Positions 34,104 through 43,246 of a DNA stretch of 64,000 nucleotides are shown in pieces; position 1 is the stretch's first letter, and each line of letters starts with the position of its first letter. The position numbers and the translations under genes are program-made. Below the pieces are notes generated by a model, which saw only the letters and a program-made list of their open reading frames with translations, was not told where the DNA came from and ran no database searches. Source of the stretch: Marinomonas gallaica (GTDB lineage Bacteria; Pseudomonadota; Gammaproteobacteria; Pseudomonadales; Marinomonadaceae); contig NZ_LTAX01000001.1 of assembly GCF_001639745.1 (NCBI RefSeq), positions 372,001 to 436,000 on the forward strand. The letters are read 5' to 3'.

Positions 34104-35189
34104 ATGATGCCAAAATTAGTGGCGCTTACTTCAATCGCTCTAGCATCCAGCCTCAGCTTCGCACAAGACGTCACTATTTCTGATGTGTTGGATCGTCAAG
34201 TTACCTTCGATGCTCCTGCAAAACGTGTTGTAGTGGGTTTCTATCCTGAAGACTACATGGCGATTGGTACTGAGATTGCCTATGACAATGTTGTTGGTAT
34301 GTCTAAATACATTTGGCAGGCACGTCCATCGAATTGGGATATGTACGTTGAACATCGACCGTCTTTAGCAGAGATTCCAGGGATTGGACGTGTTGACACT
34401 AAAACCTTTTCCGTTGAAAAAATTATTAGCTTAAACCCAGACCTTATTATGCTGGCTGATTGGCAATTCAAAGGTCTAGGCAGCGATGTCGAACGCCTAG
34501 AAAATGCTGGTATCCCTGTCGTAGTGGTGGATTATAATGCTCAAACTCTTGATCTTCATATGAAAAGCACTGAAATCATTGGTGTCATTACAGGTCAAGA
34601 AGAACGGGCTCAAGCGATTGCTAATGAATACAAACATAACTTAAGTATGATTCAGGAACGTCTTGAAGAAGCAAACCTACCTAAGCCGACGGTATATACT
34701 GAATACGGCGCTGCTGGCGTCGATGAAGTCGGCTATACCTTTGGTAAGAATATGTGGGGCGCTATTTCGACCATGGCTGGTGGTGAAAATATTTCAGCAC
34801 CCTACGTCGAATGGTGGGGCAAGCTTAACCCTGAACAAATCCTTGCAGCTGACCCTGATGTCATTGTCATGACTGGCTATGAGACAGGTAATGGTGATAC
34901 CTCAATGATCATGGGGCAAGGCGTCGACGAAGCGACAGCAAAACAACGCTTGGAAGGCTTTAAACAACGTACCGGGTGGTCTACGCTGACCGCTGTTAAA
35001 AACAACCGCATGTATGGGGCATACCACGGCGCGTGCCGTACCATCCTTGATGGGGCCATGATTCAGTTTTATGCAAAAGCCATGTATCCAGACTTATTCA
35101 GTGATCTAGACCCTGATGCAGCCTACCAAGACTTTTATAAAAAGTACTTACCTGTGACACCTAAAGGTACTTTCGTAACAGAGCTATAG
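34104..35189 (+). CDS. Periplasmic binding protein of iron-siderophore ABC importer
   Basis: The precursor has 361 residues, with signal peptide MMPKLVALTSIALASSLSFA and no lipobox cysteine, so it is a soluble periplasmic protein. It belongs to the class III (FecB/TroA-like) binding proteins: TISDVLDRQVTFDAPAKRVVV opens the domain, IISLNPDLIML and LNPEQILAADPDVIVM mark the two lobes. ATG at 34104 is chosen for AAAGGAA six bases upstream; the frame from 34029 would hide the signal peptide. It is divergent from the permease and ATPase genes. Unusually many Trp/Tyr residues (WQARPSNWDMYVEH, YVEWWGK) may line the ligand pocket. No TonB-dependent receptor gene is nearby. Confidence 0.88.
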   Translation: MMPKLVALTSIALASSLSFAQDVTISDVLDRQVTFDAPAKRVVVGFYPEDYMAIGTEIAYDNVVGMSKYIWQARPSNWDMYVEHRPSLAEIPGIGRVDTKTFSVEKIISLNPDLIMLADWQFKGLGSDVERLENAGIPVVVVDYNAQTLDLHMKSTEIIGVITGQEERAQAIANEYKHNLSMIQERLEEANLPKPTVYTEYGAAGVDEVGYTFGKNMWGAISTMAGGENISAPYVEWWGKLNPEQILAADPDVIVMTGYETGNGDTSMIMGQGVDEATAKQRLEGFKQRTGWSTLTAVKNNRMYGAYHGACRTILDGAMIQFYAKAMYPDLFSDLDPDAAYQDFYKKYLPVTPKGTFVTEL

Positions 35190-35198
35190 CTATCAAGT

Positions 35199-35226
35199 AA
35201 CAAGCAGGGCAACGACCCTGCTTGTT
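35199..35226. terminator. Hairpin between convergent genes
   Basis: AACAAGCAGGG-CAACGA-CCCTGCTTGTT is an 11-bp perfect stem. The following bases are only moderately T-rich in either direction, so termination efficiency is uncertain. Confidence 0.65.
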
Positions 35227-35231
35227 CTCAT

Positions 35232-35672
35232 TTACTGAATTTGACTCTTTATAAGATCTAAGCGTTCCGGATTGACCACCACTTTATCCTTAATGGCATC
35301 ATAAGCCTGGTCAAACTGTGCCTGATTACCGGCCTCTCCTACTTGAATAACCCCCACCATGCCCATCATCAAATGCGGCGGACAAAAATACAACGACAGT
35401 CCTTCATGAGTCAGTTCTACAGTGTAGGTTTGATTAAACTTAGAGGTCCAACCCGCTTGCCCTGCTGGCGTTAATTGAGACTTAGTGTGATGTCCTGGCT
35501 GAGTTGGCACAAAAGTAACCGTATCACCCACGTCCGCTTGAATGTAATCAGGCTCAAACACCATCGGCCCTTTTTCGCCATAACTTAACATCTTAACCTG
35601 CCAATCTTTCGCTACTACAGTGCTACTGAGCAGTACACCGACTCCTAGTACTAACGTTTTAAATACCATCAT
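35232..35672 (-). CDS. Pseudoazurin (type 1 blue copper protein)
   Basis: The precursor has 146 residues, with signal peptide MMVFKTLVLGVGVLLSSTVVA. The mature cupredoxin has all four copper ligands: His in PGHHTKS, then Cys, His and Met in FCPPHLMMGM. The start WQVKMLSYGEKGPMVFEPDYIQADVGDTVTF is typical of pseudoazurin. It carries electrons in the periplasm, usually to nitrite or nitrous oxide reductases or cytochrome peroxidases. No such partner gene is adjacent. It is convergent with the iron importer binding protein. Confidence 0.92.
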   Translation of the reverse strand: MMVFKTLVLGVGVLLSSTVVAKDWQVKMLSYGEKGPMVFEPDYIQADVGDTVTFVPTQPGHHTKSQLTPAGQAGWTSKFNQTYTVELTHEGLSLYFCPPHLMMGMVGVIQVGEAGNQAQFDQAYDAIKDKVVVNPERLDLIKSQIQ

Positions 35673-35864
35673 TCACAATACTCACTTTTACAATAAGAAT
35701 ACGACCAGAGACGCTTATTTTGGTTCGCAGACTTATTCCTAATTTACATATATCCCATTAAAAACGTTCGTTACTTAACAAAAGCGTCATATAAAGTGCG
35801 CGTAACTGAAAACTACTCATCGTACCTTAGAAGGAATTTATTCTAACAACTAACGGAGTTACCT

Positions 35865-38039
35865 ATGTTACGTGCTTGTTTTCGACGTACTTTAATTGCA
35901 ACGTGTTTAACGACTGCTGGCCTATCTGCTTCTGCCGATTCATTTAACCGAATAGCAAGCTTCCCCGTCGCTCAGAACCTAGGCAAAGAGTCGATCAACA
36001 CCATTACTTCAGCAGAAATTATCACCGCTTCTGAAGATGGTAACACTTTGATTTATTCTGACAGTCCACGTGGTGGTATCGGTTTAGTAGACATTAAAGA
36101 CATTCATAGCCCAAAAGCAAAAGGTTTTGTTGACCTAAAAGGCGAACCGACATCTGTTGCCGGAGTAGGTAAATGGGTCGTAGCGGGTGTCAACACATCA
36201 GCAAGCTACACAGAGCCAAGTGGTTACCTTGCGATCGTTGATCAAGCGACACAAAAAGTTGTTCAGCGTTGTAATCTAGACGGTCAACCAGACTCTGTTG
36301 CGGTGTCTAAAGACGGGCGTTACATTGCCGTTGCTATCGAAAATGAACGTGACGAAGATCTAAATGATGGTGCGATGCCTCAAATGCCAGCAGGCTTTGT
36401 CAGCATCATCGAGTTCGACAGCGAAACTGGACAATGTAAAGCCACACACAAAATCTCGGTAGAAGGTTTAGCTGAGATCGCTCCAACGGACCCGGAGCCA
36501 GAGTTTGTCGCATTCAATGATAAAAATGAAGTCGTTGTTACCCTACAAGAAAACAACCACCTTATTATCATCGACGCAGAAAACGCTAAGGTTATCAATC
36601 ACTTCTCAGCAGGCAGCGTTGATTTAACTCAGATTGATGTTAAGCGCGATGGCGCACTGACCTTTACTGAATCGCTAAACAATGTAAACCGTGAACCGGA
36701 TGCGGTTAAATGGTTAGATGATGAACGCTTTGTTATTGCCAACGAAGGCGACTACCAAGGTGGTGCACGCGGCTTTACCATCTTCAACAAAACAGGCGAC
36801 GTATTATTTGAAAGCGGTGCTAGCTTTGAACACGAAGTTGTCCGTGTAGGCCATTACCCTGAAAAACGTTCAGGTAAAAAAGGTTCTGAACCAGAAGGTT
36901 TGGAAGTTGCGACATTTAACGGTGAAACATACATTTTTGTAATGTCTGAGCGCGGCTCAGTAATAGGGGTCTACCGCGATACTGGTAAAGCACCTGAACT
37001 GGTACAAATGTTGCCATCAGGCATCGCCCCAGAATCCGCTATTGCGATTCCAAGCCGTAATATCATTGCGACAGCAAACGAAGCAGATCTTGTTGAAGAC
37101 AAGGGGCCACGCTCTCATGTCATGTTGTATGAATTACAGGATAAGGCGCCTAACTACCCTCAAATCCACTCAACACTGGATGATGACGGTGCACCTATTG
37201 GTTGGGGGGCATTGTCTGGTTTAGCAGCTGATCTAAATAAATCAGGCATTTTGTATGCTGTAAGCGATAGCTTCTATTCTTCCCAACCTGCTATATTCAC
37301 GATTGATGCAAACCAATCTCCTGCGAAAATCACTCATAAGATGACGCTTACTAAAAACGGTAAAGCCGCTGAAAAGCTCGATCTTGAAGGTATCGCAGTA
37401 GACCCTGAAGGGGGTTATTGGTTAGCGTCTGAGGGCAATGCAAAGAAAGACGTTCCTCACGCTATTTACCATGTCACAACAAAAGGCAGCATCGACCAAA
37501 CAATTACTTTCCCTGAAGCTTTACTAGAACAGCAAGAGCGTTTTGGTGCAGAAGGTATTACGCTGGTTGATAACACTCTTTGGATTGCGATTCAGAGACC
37601 ATGGAAAGACGACTCGAAAGAGCAAACTAAGCTACTCGCTTATGACCTTAATAACCAAACATGGGAAGCTGCGCACTACCCTCTTGAGAAAGCGGAAAGT
37701 GGCTGGATGGGATTGTCTGAAATCACAGCCCATAATGGTAACTTGTACATTCTAGAACGTGACAATCAACTTGCTGAAGCGGCTAAGGTAAAACGCTTAT
37801 ACAAAGTCGAATTAAGCGCTGTCAAAACTGGCAAACTGGGTGCAACATTACCTGAAGTACATAAAGAACTCGTATACGATTTCCTACCAGAGCTTCAGTC
37901 TGGCAATGGCATCGTAGTTGATAAAATCGAAGGCTTTACCATTGATGCCAACAACATCGGCTATGCCATTACTGATAACGATGGCGTTGATGACAGCACT
38001 GGTGAAACGTTCTTCTTTAAAATAGGTAAATTTAAGTAA
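35865..38039 (+). CDS. Secreted phytase/esterase-like beta-propeller protein
   Basis: The precursor has 724 residues, with signal peptide MLRACFRRTLIATCLTTAGLSASA. The N-terminal half looks like a YVTN/choice-of-anchor-I type beta-propeller (LVDIKDIHSPKAKGFVDLKG, GQPDSVAVSKDGRYIAVAIEN, EPDAVKWLDDERFVIANEGD). The C-terminal half (from about residue 440, DDDGAPIGWGALSGLA) matches the 'esterase-like activity of phytase' domain (PF13449 type), with KLDLEGIAVDPEGGYWLASEG and RFGAEGITLVDNTLWIAIQRP. Enzymes with this domain include phosphatases and esterases, but substrate and activity are not predictable. ATG at 35865 follows GGAGT. It is monocistronic, with a hairpin after it. Confidence 0.82.
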   Translation: MLRACFRRTLIATCLTTAGLSASADSFNRIASFPVAQNLGKESINTITSAEIITASEDGNTLIYSDSPRGGIGLVDIKDIHSPKAKGFVDLKGEPTSVAGVGKWVVAGVNTSASYTEPSGYLAIVDQATQKVVQRCNLDGQPDSVAVSKDGRYIAVAIENERDEDLNDGAMPQMPAGFVSIIEFDSETGQCKATHKISVEGLAEIAPTDPEPEFVAFNDKNEVVVTLQENNHLIIIDAENAKVINHFSAGSVDLTQIDVKRDGALTFTESLNNVNREPDAVKWLDDERFVIANEGDYQGGARGFTIFNKTGDVLFESGASFEHEVVRVGHYPEKRSGKKGSEPEGLEVATFNGETYIFVMSERGSVIGVYRDTGKAPELVQMLPSGIAPESAIAIPSRNIIATANEADLVEDKGPRSHVMLYELQDKAPNYPQIHSTLDDDGAPIGWGALSGLAADLNKSGILYAVSDSFYSSQPAIFTIDANQSPAKITHKMTLTKNGKAAEKLDLEGIAVDPEGGYWLASEGNAKKDVPHAIYHVTTKGSIDQTITFPEALLEQQERFGAEGITLVDNTLWIAIQRPWKDDSKEQTKLLAYDLNNQTWEAAHYPLEKAESGWMGLSEITAHNGNLYILERDNQLAEAAKVKRLYKVELSAVKTGKLGATLPEVHKELVYDFLPELQSGNGIVVDKIEGFTIDANNIGYAITDNDGVDDSTGETFFFKIGKFK

Positions 38040-38054
38040 CACTTTACCCTACTA

Positions 38055-38081
38055 GATAACGGCGCTTTTGGTGCCGTTATC
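38055..38081. terminator. Terminator between convergent genes
   Basis: GATAACGGCGC-TTTTG-GTGCCGTTATC is followed by TTATTT on the plus strand. The stem has one G-T pair. Confidence 0.7.
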
Positions 38082-38085
38082 TTAT

Positions 38086-38319
38086 TTACGCCCTCAATAA
38101 CAGCTCTAATTGCTCGAAAGCATGTGACCATTGAGCTTCTTCTTCATATAACTGTCGTAGCCTATCCGCTTGTTGATCAGTCCATTGTGGAGCCTCCCAC
38201 AACGCTTGGTTACTTGGCACTGGGGCAATACTAACCACCAACTTCTCAACCCCCCCTTTAGAGTCGTCTAGCTCTAACTGCTGGAATAGTGCATTCAGTG
38301 AATAAGTTTGAAATTCCAT
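38086..38319 (-). CDS. DUF2789 family small protein
   Basis: The protein has 77 residues: MEFQTYSLNALFQQLELDD at the start, PSNQALWEAPQWTDQQADRL in the middle, and an acidic helical end (EEEAQWSHAFEQLELLLR). This matches my recollection of the DUF2789 family (short proteins with an N-terminal LxxLFxQLGL motif and a central WT.QA block). Function unknown. ATG at 38319 is chosen because GGAGGAGA lies immediately upstream; the in-frame start at 38331 would overlap it. It appears to be a single-gene unit. Confidence 0.82.
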   Translation of the reverse strand: MEFQTYSLNALFQQLELDDSKGGVEKLVVSIAPVPSNQALWEAPQWTDQQADRLRQLYEEEAQWSHAFEQLELLLRA

Positions 38320-38433
38320 AGTCTCCTCCAAGTCGCTGTAACTTACGTTTCACTAAAAATAAAAGCCTAGATGAAAAAAAAACATCACGCTAAATTATGA
38401 GTTTAATAAATCGAGCTTTTACAATTAATAGAC

Positions 38434-38473
38434 GAAAAAAGCCCCCAAAATTGAAAATCCCAACGTTGGGTGC
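38434..38473 (-). terminator. Possible terminator after the HBM chemoreceptor gene
   Basis: On the minus strand AGCACCCAA and TTGGGGGCT can pair across a loop that itself includes the palindrome CCCAACGTTGGG's right half, and T6 follows. Several alternative foldings exist. Confidence 0.5.
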
Positions 38474-38502
38474 TTACTTTTCAAACAGTTTTTATCAATG
38501 GA

Positions 38503-40365
38503 CTAAATTTTAAACCGAGAAATAACATCTTCAAGATGATGAGCCTGCCCAGAAATCTCAACACTGGACTTAGAGTTCAACCTTACCGCTTCACTGGTAT
38601 CCATTGAAATTTCACGAATAACCGTTACATTTTGATTGATTTCATTTGCTGCAATCGACTGTTGTCCAATCGCAGAGGCCACAGAGTGAGCCATATCGGC
38701 AATCTCATTTATCTCATCGGTAATACGCACCAACACATCACCAATCACAGACGCTTCTTCGCTACTGCGTAGACCATCTGCACCACATTCTTTCATGATA
38801 GTGACAATCCCTTGAGTACGATTTTGTAATGATGAAATAATATCTGAAATTTCAACGGTTGCGTCGTGTGTCCGGCTAGCAAGAGCACGCACTTCATCCG
38901 CCACCACTGCAAAACCACGACCTTGCTCCCCAGCTCGAGCAGCTTCAATCGCGGCGTTCAACGCCAATAGATTAGTTTGCTCGGCAATACCTTGGATAAC
39001 ATTAAGCACCGTACCAATACTCTGACTCTCTTGAGCAAGGGCTTCTGCTGTCTCCATAGAGCTATCTAAACGAGATGATAAATCATGCACTAAAGACACT
39101 GCGTTACTCACTCGAGCTTGGCCATCACTCACCCCTTTTTGAGTAGAGTTTGTCTTTTCTGCGACGAGCTCCATGTTTCTAGAAATGTCTTCGATGGTTC
39201 CCACCATTTCAGAAACAGACGCTGCTACCATATCGGTTTCATCGCGTTGGCGCTCCGCGTCTGTCGCTGTTCGCTCAGCGGTCTCCGATAACATTTTCGT
39301 TTGTTGGTTCATACTGATAACAGTGTCATTGACCGAGCCTACGACCGTCTGAAAACCTGCCAACATTTGGTTCATACTACGTGCGACATCGCCAATCTCA
39401 TCCTTTGCATCGTACGAAACGCGAAGATTCAGATCACGTGTTTCATCAACTTTAAGCATGGCATTTCGAATCAATGCAAGAGGGTAATTAATCGAACAAC
39501 TAATACGCCACGCTATAACAATAACTGCAAGCGTAACGAGGACGATGATTGCAGACAAAGCCACTTGGATATTACTAAACAGCAGGTCGGTTTGATTCGT
39601 CATGCTCTGCCCCATCAACTGGAGTTTACTTTCCGTCTGATGAATCGTATTACGCATCTTTCCAAGTATTCCTTGATCACTGCCTAGACCGATACGTTGC
39701 TGTTGCTCGACATAATTGGTGAAGCTTTTTTGATAGGTACCGGAGAGTTTCATCAACGTATTTTTAGTTTGCTCGTCTATTTGAGCATTCTGGATTTGGT
39801 TATTTAAGATACTAATTTTCGATGCAAAACGCTCAGCATATTTCATATCAAGACGTAGCATGAAATCCTTCTCATGGCGACGCAGCTGAAGCATAGTCAC
39901 AAGCATTTCAGCCTTATCTAACTCGTTGAGCGAGGTTTCAATTTTATGGACCGCATTTCTGAGGTTCCCATTAAGGCCGTCTTCTGGAGTCAACCCCATT
40001 GTCTGCTTCGCCGTAACAAGCTCTTTGAAATTATCGCCATACTGACGGAATAAGTTGTCTAACTCAGTAAAGTCAGTCGAGTTAATATCTAAGTCGACAA
40101 ACATACGATCCAACTCTTGTTGCTGACTCATTGTACGCTGTAATGTTTCGTTGAAACGCTCAACGTACTTAACGTCATCTCTCGCTAAAAAGTCTTTTTC
40201 ATGGCGACGTAATAGCAGCATATTTGATTCTTGTTTTTGCGCCAGCTCTTTACCAACAATCAAATCTTTTAAACTGTTCTCGGCGACCAGAAATGATGTA
40301 GCTAATACCACCATGGCCAAAACGACCACCGCTGTATTGAGGATAAGTTTTTGCTTTATTTTCAT
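38503..40365 (-). CDS. Methyl-accepting chemotaxis protein with HBM sensor
   Basis: The protein has 620 residues: first helix at 9-28, a helical bimodular (HBM) periplasmic domain at about 35-262, second helix 265-288, HAMP to about 345, then the signalling coiled coil with tip [18 protein letters not shown]. The bimodular nature is visible in an internal repeat: LLRRHEKDFLARDDVKYVERF at 51-71 corresponds to LRRHEKDFMLRLDMKYAERF at 161-180, and GLTPEDGLNGNLRNAVH to GLGSDQGILGKMRNTIH. The best-known HBM receptor, McpS of Pseudomonas putida, senses TCA-cycle acids. The ligand here is unknown. Confidence 0.94.
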   Translation of the reverse strand: MKIKQKLILNTAVVVLAMVVLATSFLVAENSLKDLIVGKELAQKQESNMLLLRRHEKDFLARDDVKYVERFNETLQRTMSQQQELDRMFVDLDINSTDFTELDNLFRQYGDNFKELVTAKQTMGLTPEDGLNGNLRNAVHKIETSLNELDKAEMLVTMLQLRRHEKDFMLRLDMKYAERFASKISILNNQIQNAQIDEQTKNTLMKLSGTYQKSFTNYVEQQQRIGLGSDQGILGKMRNTIHQTESKLQLMGQSMTNQTDLLFSNIQVALSAIIVLVTLAVIVIAWRISCSINYPLALIRNAMLKVDETRDLNLRVSYDAKDEIGDVARSMNQMLAGFQTVVGSVNDTVISMNQQTKMLSETAERTATDAERQRDETDMVAASVSEMVGTIEDISRNMELVAEKTNSTQKGVSDGQARVSNAVSLVHDLSSRLDSSMETAEALAQESQSIGTVLNVIQGIAEQTNLLALNAAIEAARAGEQGRGFAVVADEVRALASRTHDATVEISDIISSLQNRTQGIVTIMKECGADGLRSSEEASVIGDVLVRITDEINEIADMAHSVASAIGQQSIAANEINQNVTVIREISMDTSEAVRLNSKSSVEISGQAHHLEDVISRFKI

Positions 40366-40753
40366 GCTGTACCTGACGTTATAAAATGGAGTCCATCAAT
40401 CAATATAAGTCCATTTTTTTCAGTCTATCACAGACTAAAGAGCAAAAATAAAAGGTGCTTGTTAAGAAATGTGTGACTTTGTTTTGTTGATACACTACAT
40501 GTAACCATAAACATCAGAACGATTCTTTCAATCTAAACCCTAACAGCGACCGAATACGACGTAGAAAAAAGAGGTAAAAGGAATCAATAGACGGCTGTAG
40601 ACCAATATTGATGACGATTTTTGTAAACCCAGTATCAAATTAAGACTTATTGCAAAAATTATTCAGCAGAGTCCTTACTGTATAAACTCTACCAGTAGCT
40701 TCAATCGCTATAATGTAAATATTCAATCAGAATTTACTCTATAAGTGATTATT
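40366..40753. other. Intergenic region with no recognised feature
   Basis: This A+T-rich 388-base gap lies between divergent genes (HBM chemoreceptor and LpxR-like). It must hold both promoters. I see no small gene, RNA structure or convincing operator. Confidence 0.5.
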
Positions 40754-41749
40754 ATGAAGCGACTTAACTTACTCAGCGCTGCTTTCCTTACTTTAGCAAG
40801 TAGCAGTATGTATGCCAGTGATAACCTTGTTAGTCTTACAGTCGATAACGATTTATTTCTTCAACAAGATGAAGGCTATACCAACGGTCTGTATTTAGCA
40901 CTCTACGAACGCGGAGGTATTCCGGACTTGGAAGAGTCAGGAAGTTCACCAAAGCACAATTTCTTAGTCGCTCCCTTGATGTGGTCTATGCCTTCGTCGA
41001 ATAACCTAGGGGCTGTTAACGCACTTAACATTGGTCAGACATTATTCACTCCCAGAGATTTATCATTAGAACAACCTGATCCAAATGATATTCCCTACTC
41101 CGCGATGATAGCCATCACCAGCTCGTACATCACGTTAGCAGAGAATCATGCTGACATGATCAGCACTAGCATTGGAGTGGTTGGCCCTGCGGCACTAGGC
41201 GAACCATCACAAAAGCTCATGCATAAAATTTTAGGCTCTGAACAACCGCAAGGATGGGACGCGCAGCTCAAAAATGAACCGGTATTTCAATTTGGCCGTG
41301 GCCGAGTCTGGCGCACGTGGGCTGCTGAATTAGACAATTATGATGTATTGGCCACGGCTAAAGCACACCTGGGAACGATTCAAAGTTCTGTCAATAGTAG
41401 CCTTATCATGCGCTATGGACGCGACTTAAAAGATTCGTTTGGCAGTGTTTTACTAATGGACTCGCGTACCACAAATCCGATTGCGGTGAATGGCGAATGG
41501 TACGTTTATGCGGGACTCGAAGCGGAGTATGTGTTCAATCAAGTTTTCACTGATGGCAACACATTTCGAGACAGTGCTTCAGTCGACTATGATAGAGAGT
41601 TTTTAGGCCTGAACTTTGGCATGACCTATTCTTGGGGGCAAAGTGCAATCACGTTTGCAGTAAACCATTCTGATATTTTTCAAACTCAATCAGACCGATA
41701 CCGAAATGAAACGCGCTACGGTACGCTAACACTTGCTTGGCAAATCTGA
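40754..41749 (+). CDS. LpxR-family lipid A deacylase-like outer membrane protein
   Basis: The precursor has 331 residues, with signal peptide MKRLNLLSAAFLTLASSSMYA. The mature N-terminus SDNLVSLTVDNDLFLQQDEGYTNGLYLAL has the D-N-D...YTNG signature of the LpxR/DUF2219 family. Its prototype in Salmonella is a 12-stranded calcium-dependent barrel that removes the 3'-acyloxyacyl group of lipid A. The tail (VDYDREFLGLNFGMTYSWG, TRYGTLTLAWQI) looks like closing barrel strands. The start at 40754 is chosen to begin the signal peptide. The sequence supports the family, but not the exact lipid A position cleaved. It converges on the HD-GYP gene with only 12 bases between them. Confidence 0.82.
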   Translation: MKRLNLLSAAFLTLASSSMYASDNLVSLTVDNDLFLQQDEGYTNGLYLALYERGGIPDLEESGSSPKHNFLVAPLMWSMPSSNNLGAVNALNIGQTLFTPRDLSLEQPDPNDIPYSAMIAITSSYITLAENHADMISTSIGVVGPAALGEPSQKLMHKILGSEQPQGWDAQLKNEPVFQFGRGRVWRTWAAELDNYDVLATAKAHLGTIQSSVNSSLIMRYGRDLKDSFGSVLLMDSRTTNPIAVNGEWYVYAGLEAEYVFNQVFTDGNTFRDSASVDYDREFLGLNFGMTYSWGQSAITFAVNHSDIFQTQSDRYRNETRYGTLTLAWQI

Positions 41750-41761
41750 AGAATAGCCTTT

Positions 41762-43132
41762 TTACTCTTCAACAAACCAATCTTTAGGGATACTGTCGAG
41801 AGAGGCTTTCAATGCTGCAAAACACGTTCGGTCAATCGCAGTATCTAGGTTTTCTTCCATAATCGACAACACTTTTGATACTGGCATAGCGCTACGATAA
41901 GGCCGTTCTGCAGATATCGCATCAAAAATATCCGCAGTTGTAATGATGCGTGTAATTAACGGGATATCTTGAGCGGCTATGCCTCGCGGATATCCCGTAC
42001 CATCTAGCTTTTCATGATGAGAGGCTGCCATTTTAGCTAGCGATTTCAGTGGCGTGATTTGCTCTAAAATTATCTCGGTGTTAGCCGCATGTTGCTGGAC
42101 CGCAAGCCATTCATCGGCATCCAACTTATCCGGTTTATCAAGGATCTGATTACTGACTCCAAGCTTACCTATATCATGTAATAAAGCCGCACGTTTAACC
42201 CATGTACATTCTAATTGACTGAGTTCCAGCTGCTCTGCAATCAAGGCCGAGTAAACCCCGACACGTTGACTATGACCGGATGTATACGGACTTTTTGCGT
42301 CAACGATTTTGCCGAAGGCGCTGACAATACAGTCAAAATATTCTTCGTCGAGTAACACATGTGTTTGCGCTGGCCCCAGAGCCATAACTTGCTGACGAAT
42401 GCAGTCTGCATGCAGGCCTTCAACAAAACTTTGGTCTTTAATCAGTGCCTCCATTTCTGCCACTAAATAAGGATCAAACCATGAACCACTGCGCTGCTTT
42501 ACTTCGTTCATGGCTGCCGACAAATCATGCTCTACTTGAAACACATCCACTACTTGAGCCATTAAAGCAATTCGAGAATAAAGCGGAATCTGGTCCGCTT
42601 TCAATTGCTCCGGACGCCCCTGTCCGTCCCAATGCTCGTCAAGACTTGCAATACCTAATGCAACAGGCTCAGAAAAGCGCAGCTCACGCGCCACATCAGC
42701 ACCTCGCGAGCAACGAGTTTTAATTAACTCTTGAGCATAGTCTGCACCATTTTTCAAAATATCGATCGTAGTGGAAATACGAGATAACCAACTTTCCCCT
42801 TTACCTGCATTACGAACAACAAAGTTAATAACACTCGATAAGCTCGTTCCGACCGTTTTGAAATCTTTTTTAAACGCTCGGTCATCGGTTAAGTAAAGCT
42901 CGCAGATGCGTGCGGCGTTACTGCTACAGCCTGCGTCTTTTAGAAGTAAGGTGAAAAATAAATCGTGGAGGTCCTGCTCGGCTAACTCTAAGCGTTTACC
43001 TAGATGCATACCGATCCAACAGCAACGAATACAGTGCTCTGGCGGCTGACCTTCAGTCATATCTAAGGCCGTGGTGAGCGACAAAACAAGCTCAGATAAT
43101 GGGATTTGCGCGCTTAGTTTGGATAGCTCCAT
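41762..43132 (-). CDS. Tandem HD-GYP phosphodiesterase (first copy degenerate)
   Basis: The soluble protein has 456 residues. The C-terminal half is a complete HD-GYP domain: SGHSQRVGVYSALIA (about 285-300), LLHDIGKLGV (about 317-326), HHEKLDGTGYPRGI (372-385) and the ADIFDAISAERPYR block. Such domains hydrolyse c-di-GMP to pGpG/GMP. The N-terminal half follows the same plan but with its motifs lost: LLKDAG (64-69) in place of LLHDIG, and EHWDGQGRP (166-174) in place of HHExxDGxGYP. It is therefore a decayed HD-GYP copy, probably regulatory or structural. ATG at 43132 follows AAGGGGAC; an in-frame start at 43156 is less well placed. Confidence 0.88.
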   Translation of the reverse strand: MELSKLSAQIPLSELVLSLTTALDMTEGQPPEHCIRCCWIGMHLGKRLELAEQDLHDLFFTLLLKDAGCSSNAARICELYLTDDRAFKKDFKTVGTSLSSVINFVVRNAGKGESWLSRISTTIDILKNGADYAQELIKTRCSRGADVARELRFSEPVALGIASLDEHWDGQGRPEQLKADQIPLYSRIALMAQVVDVFQVEHDLSAAMNEVKQRSGSWFDPYLVAEMEALIKDQSFVEGLHADCIRQQVMALGPAQTHVLLDEEYFDCIVSAFGKIVDAKSPYTSGHSQRVGVYSALIAEQLELSQLECTWVKRAALLHDIGKLGVSNQILDKPDKLDADEWLAVQQHAANTEIILEQITPLKSLAKMAASHHEKLDGTGYPRGIAAQDIPLITRIITTADIFDAISAERPYRSAMPVSKVLSIMEENLDTAIDRTCFAALKASLDSIPKDWFVEE

Positions 43133-43195
43133 AAGGATGTCCCCTTGCTCAAGCAATAAACTGTCAACTCAACGTAATAGCTATCTATATAAAAC

Positions 43196-43226
43196 TAAAA
43201 AAGGGCTATGTATGAATAGCCCTTTG
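43196..43226 (-). terminator. Intrinsic terminator of ybiT
   Basis: On the minus strand AAAGGGCTAT-TCATAC-ATAGCCCTTT is followed by TTTT. Confidence 0.85.
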
Positions 43227-43246
43227 ATTTTTAATTATGACACAAC

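Noticed and set aside
38459-38470. Palindrome CCCAACGTTGGG as a regulator operator
   Set aside because: It lies 3' of the chemoreceptor gene and is better explained as part of its terminator structure.
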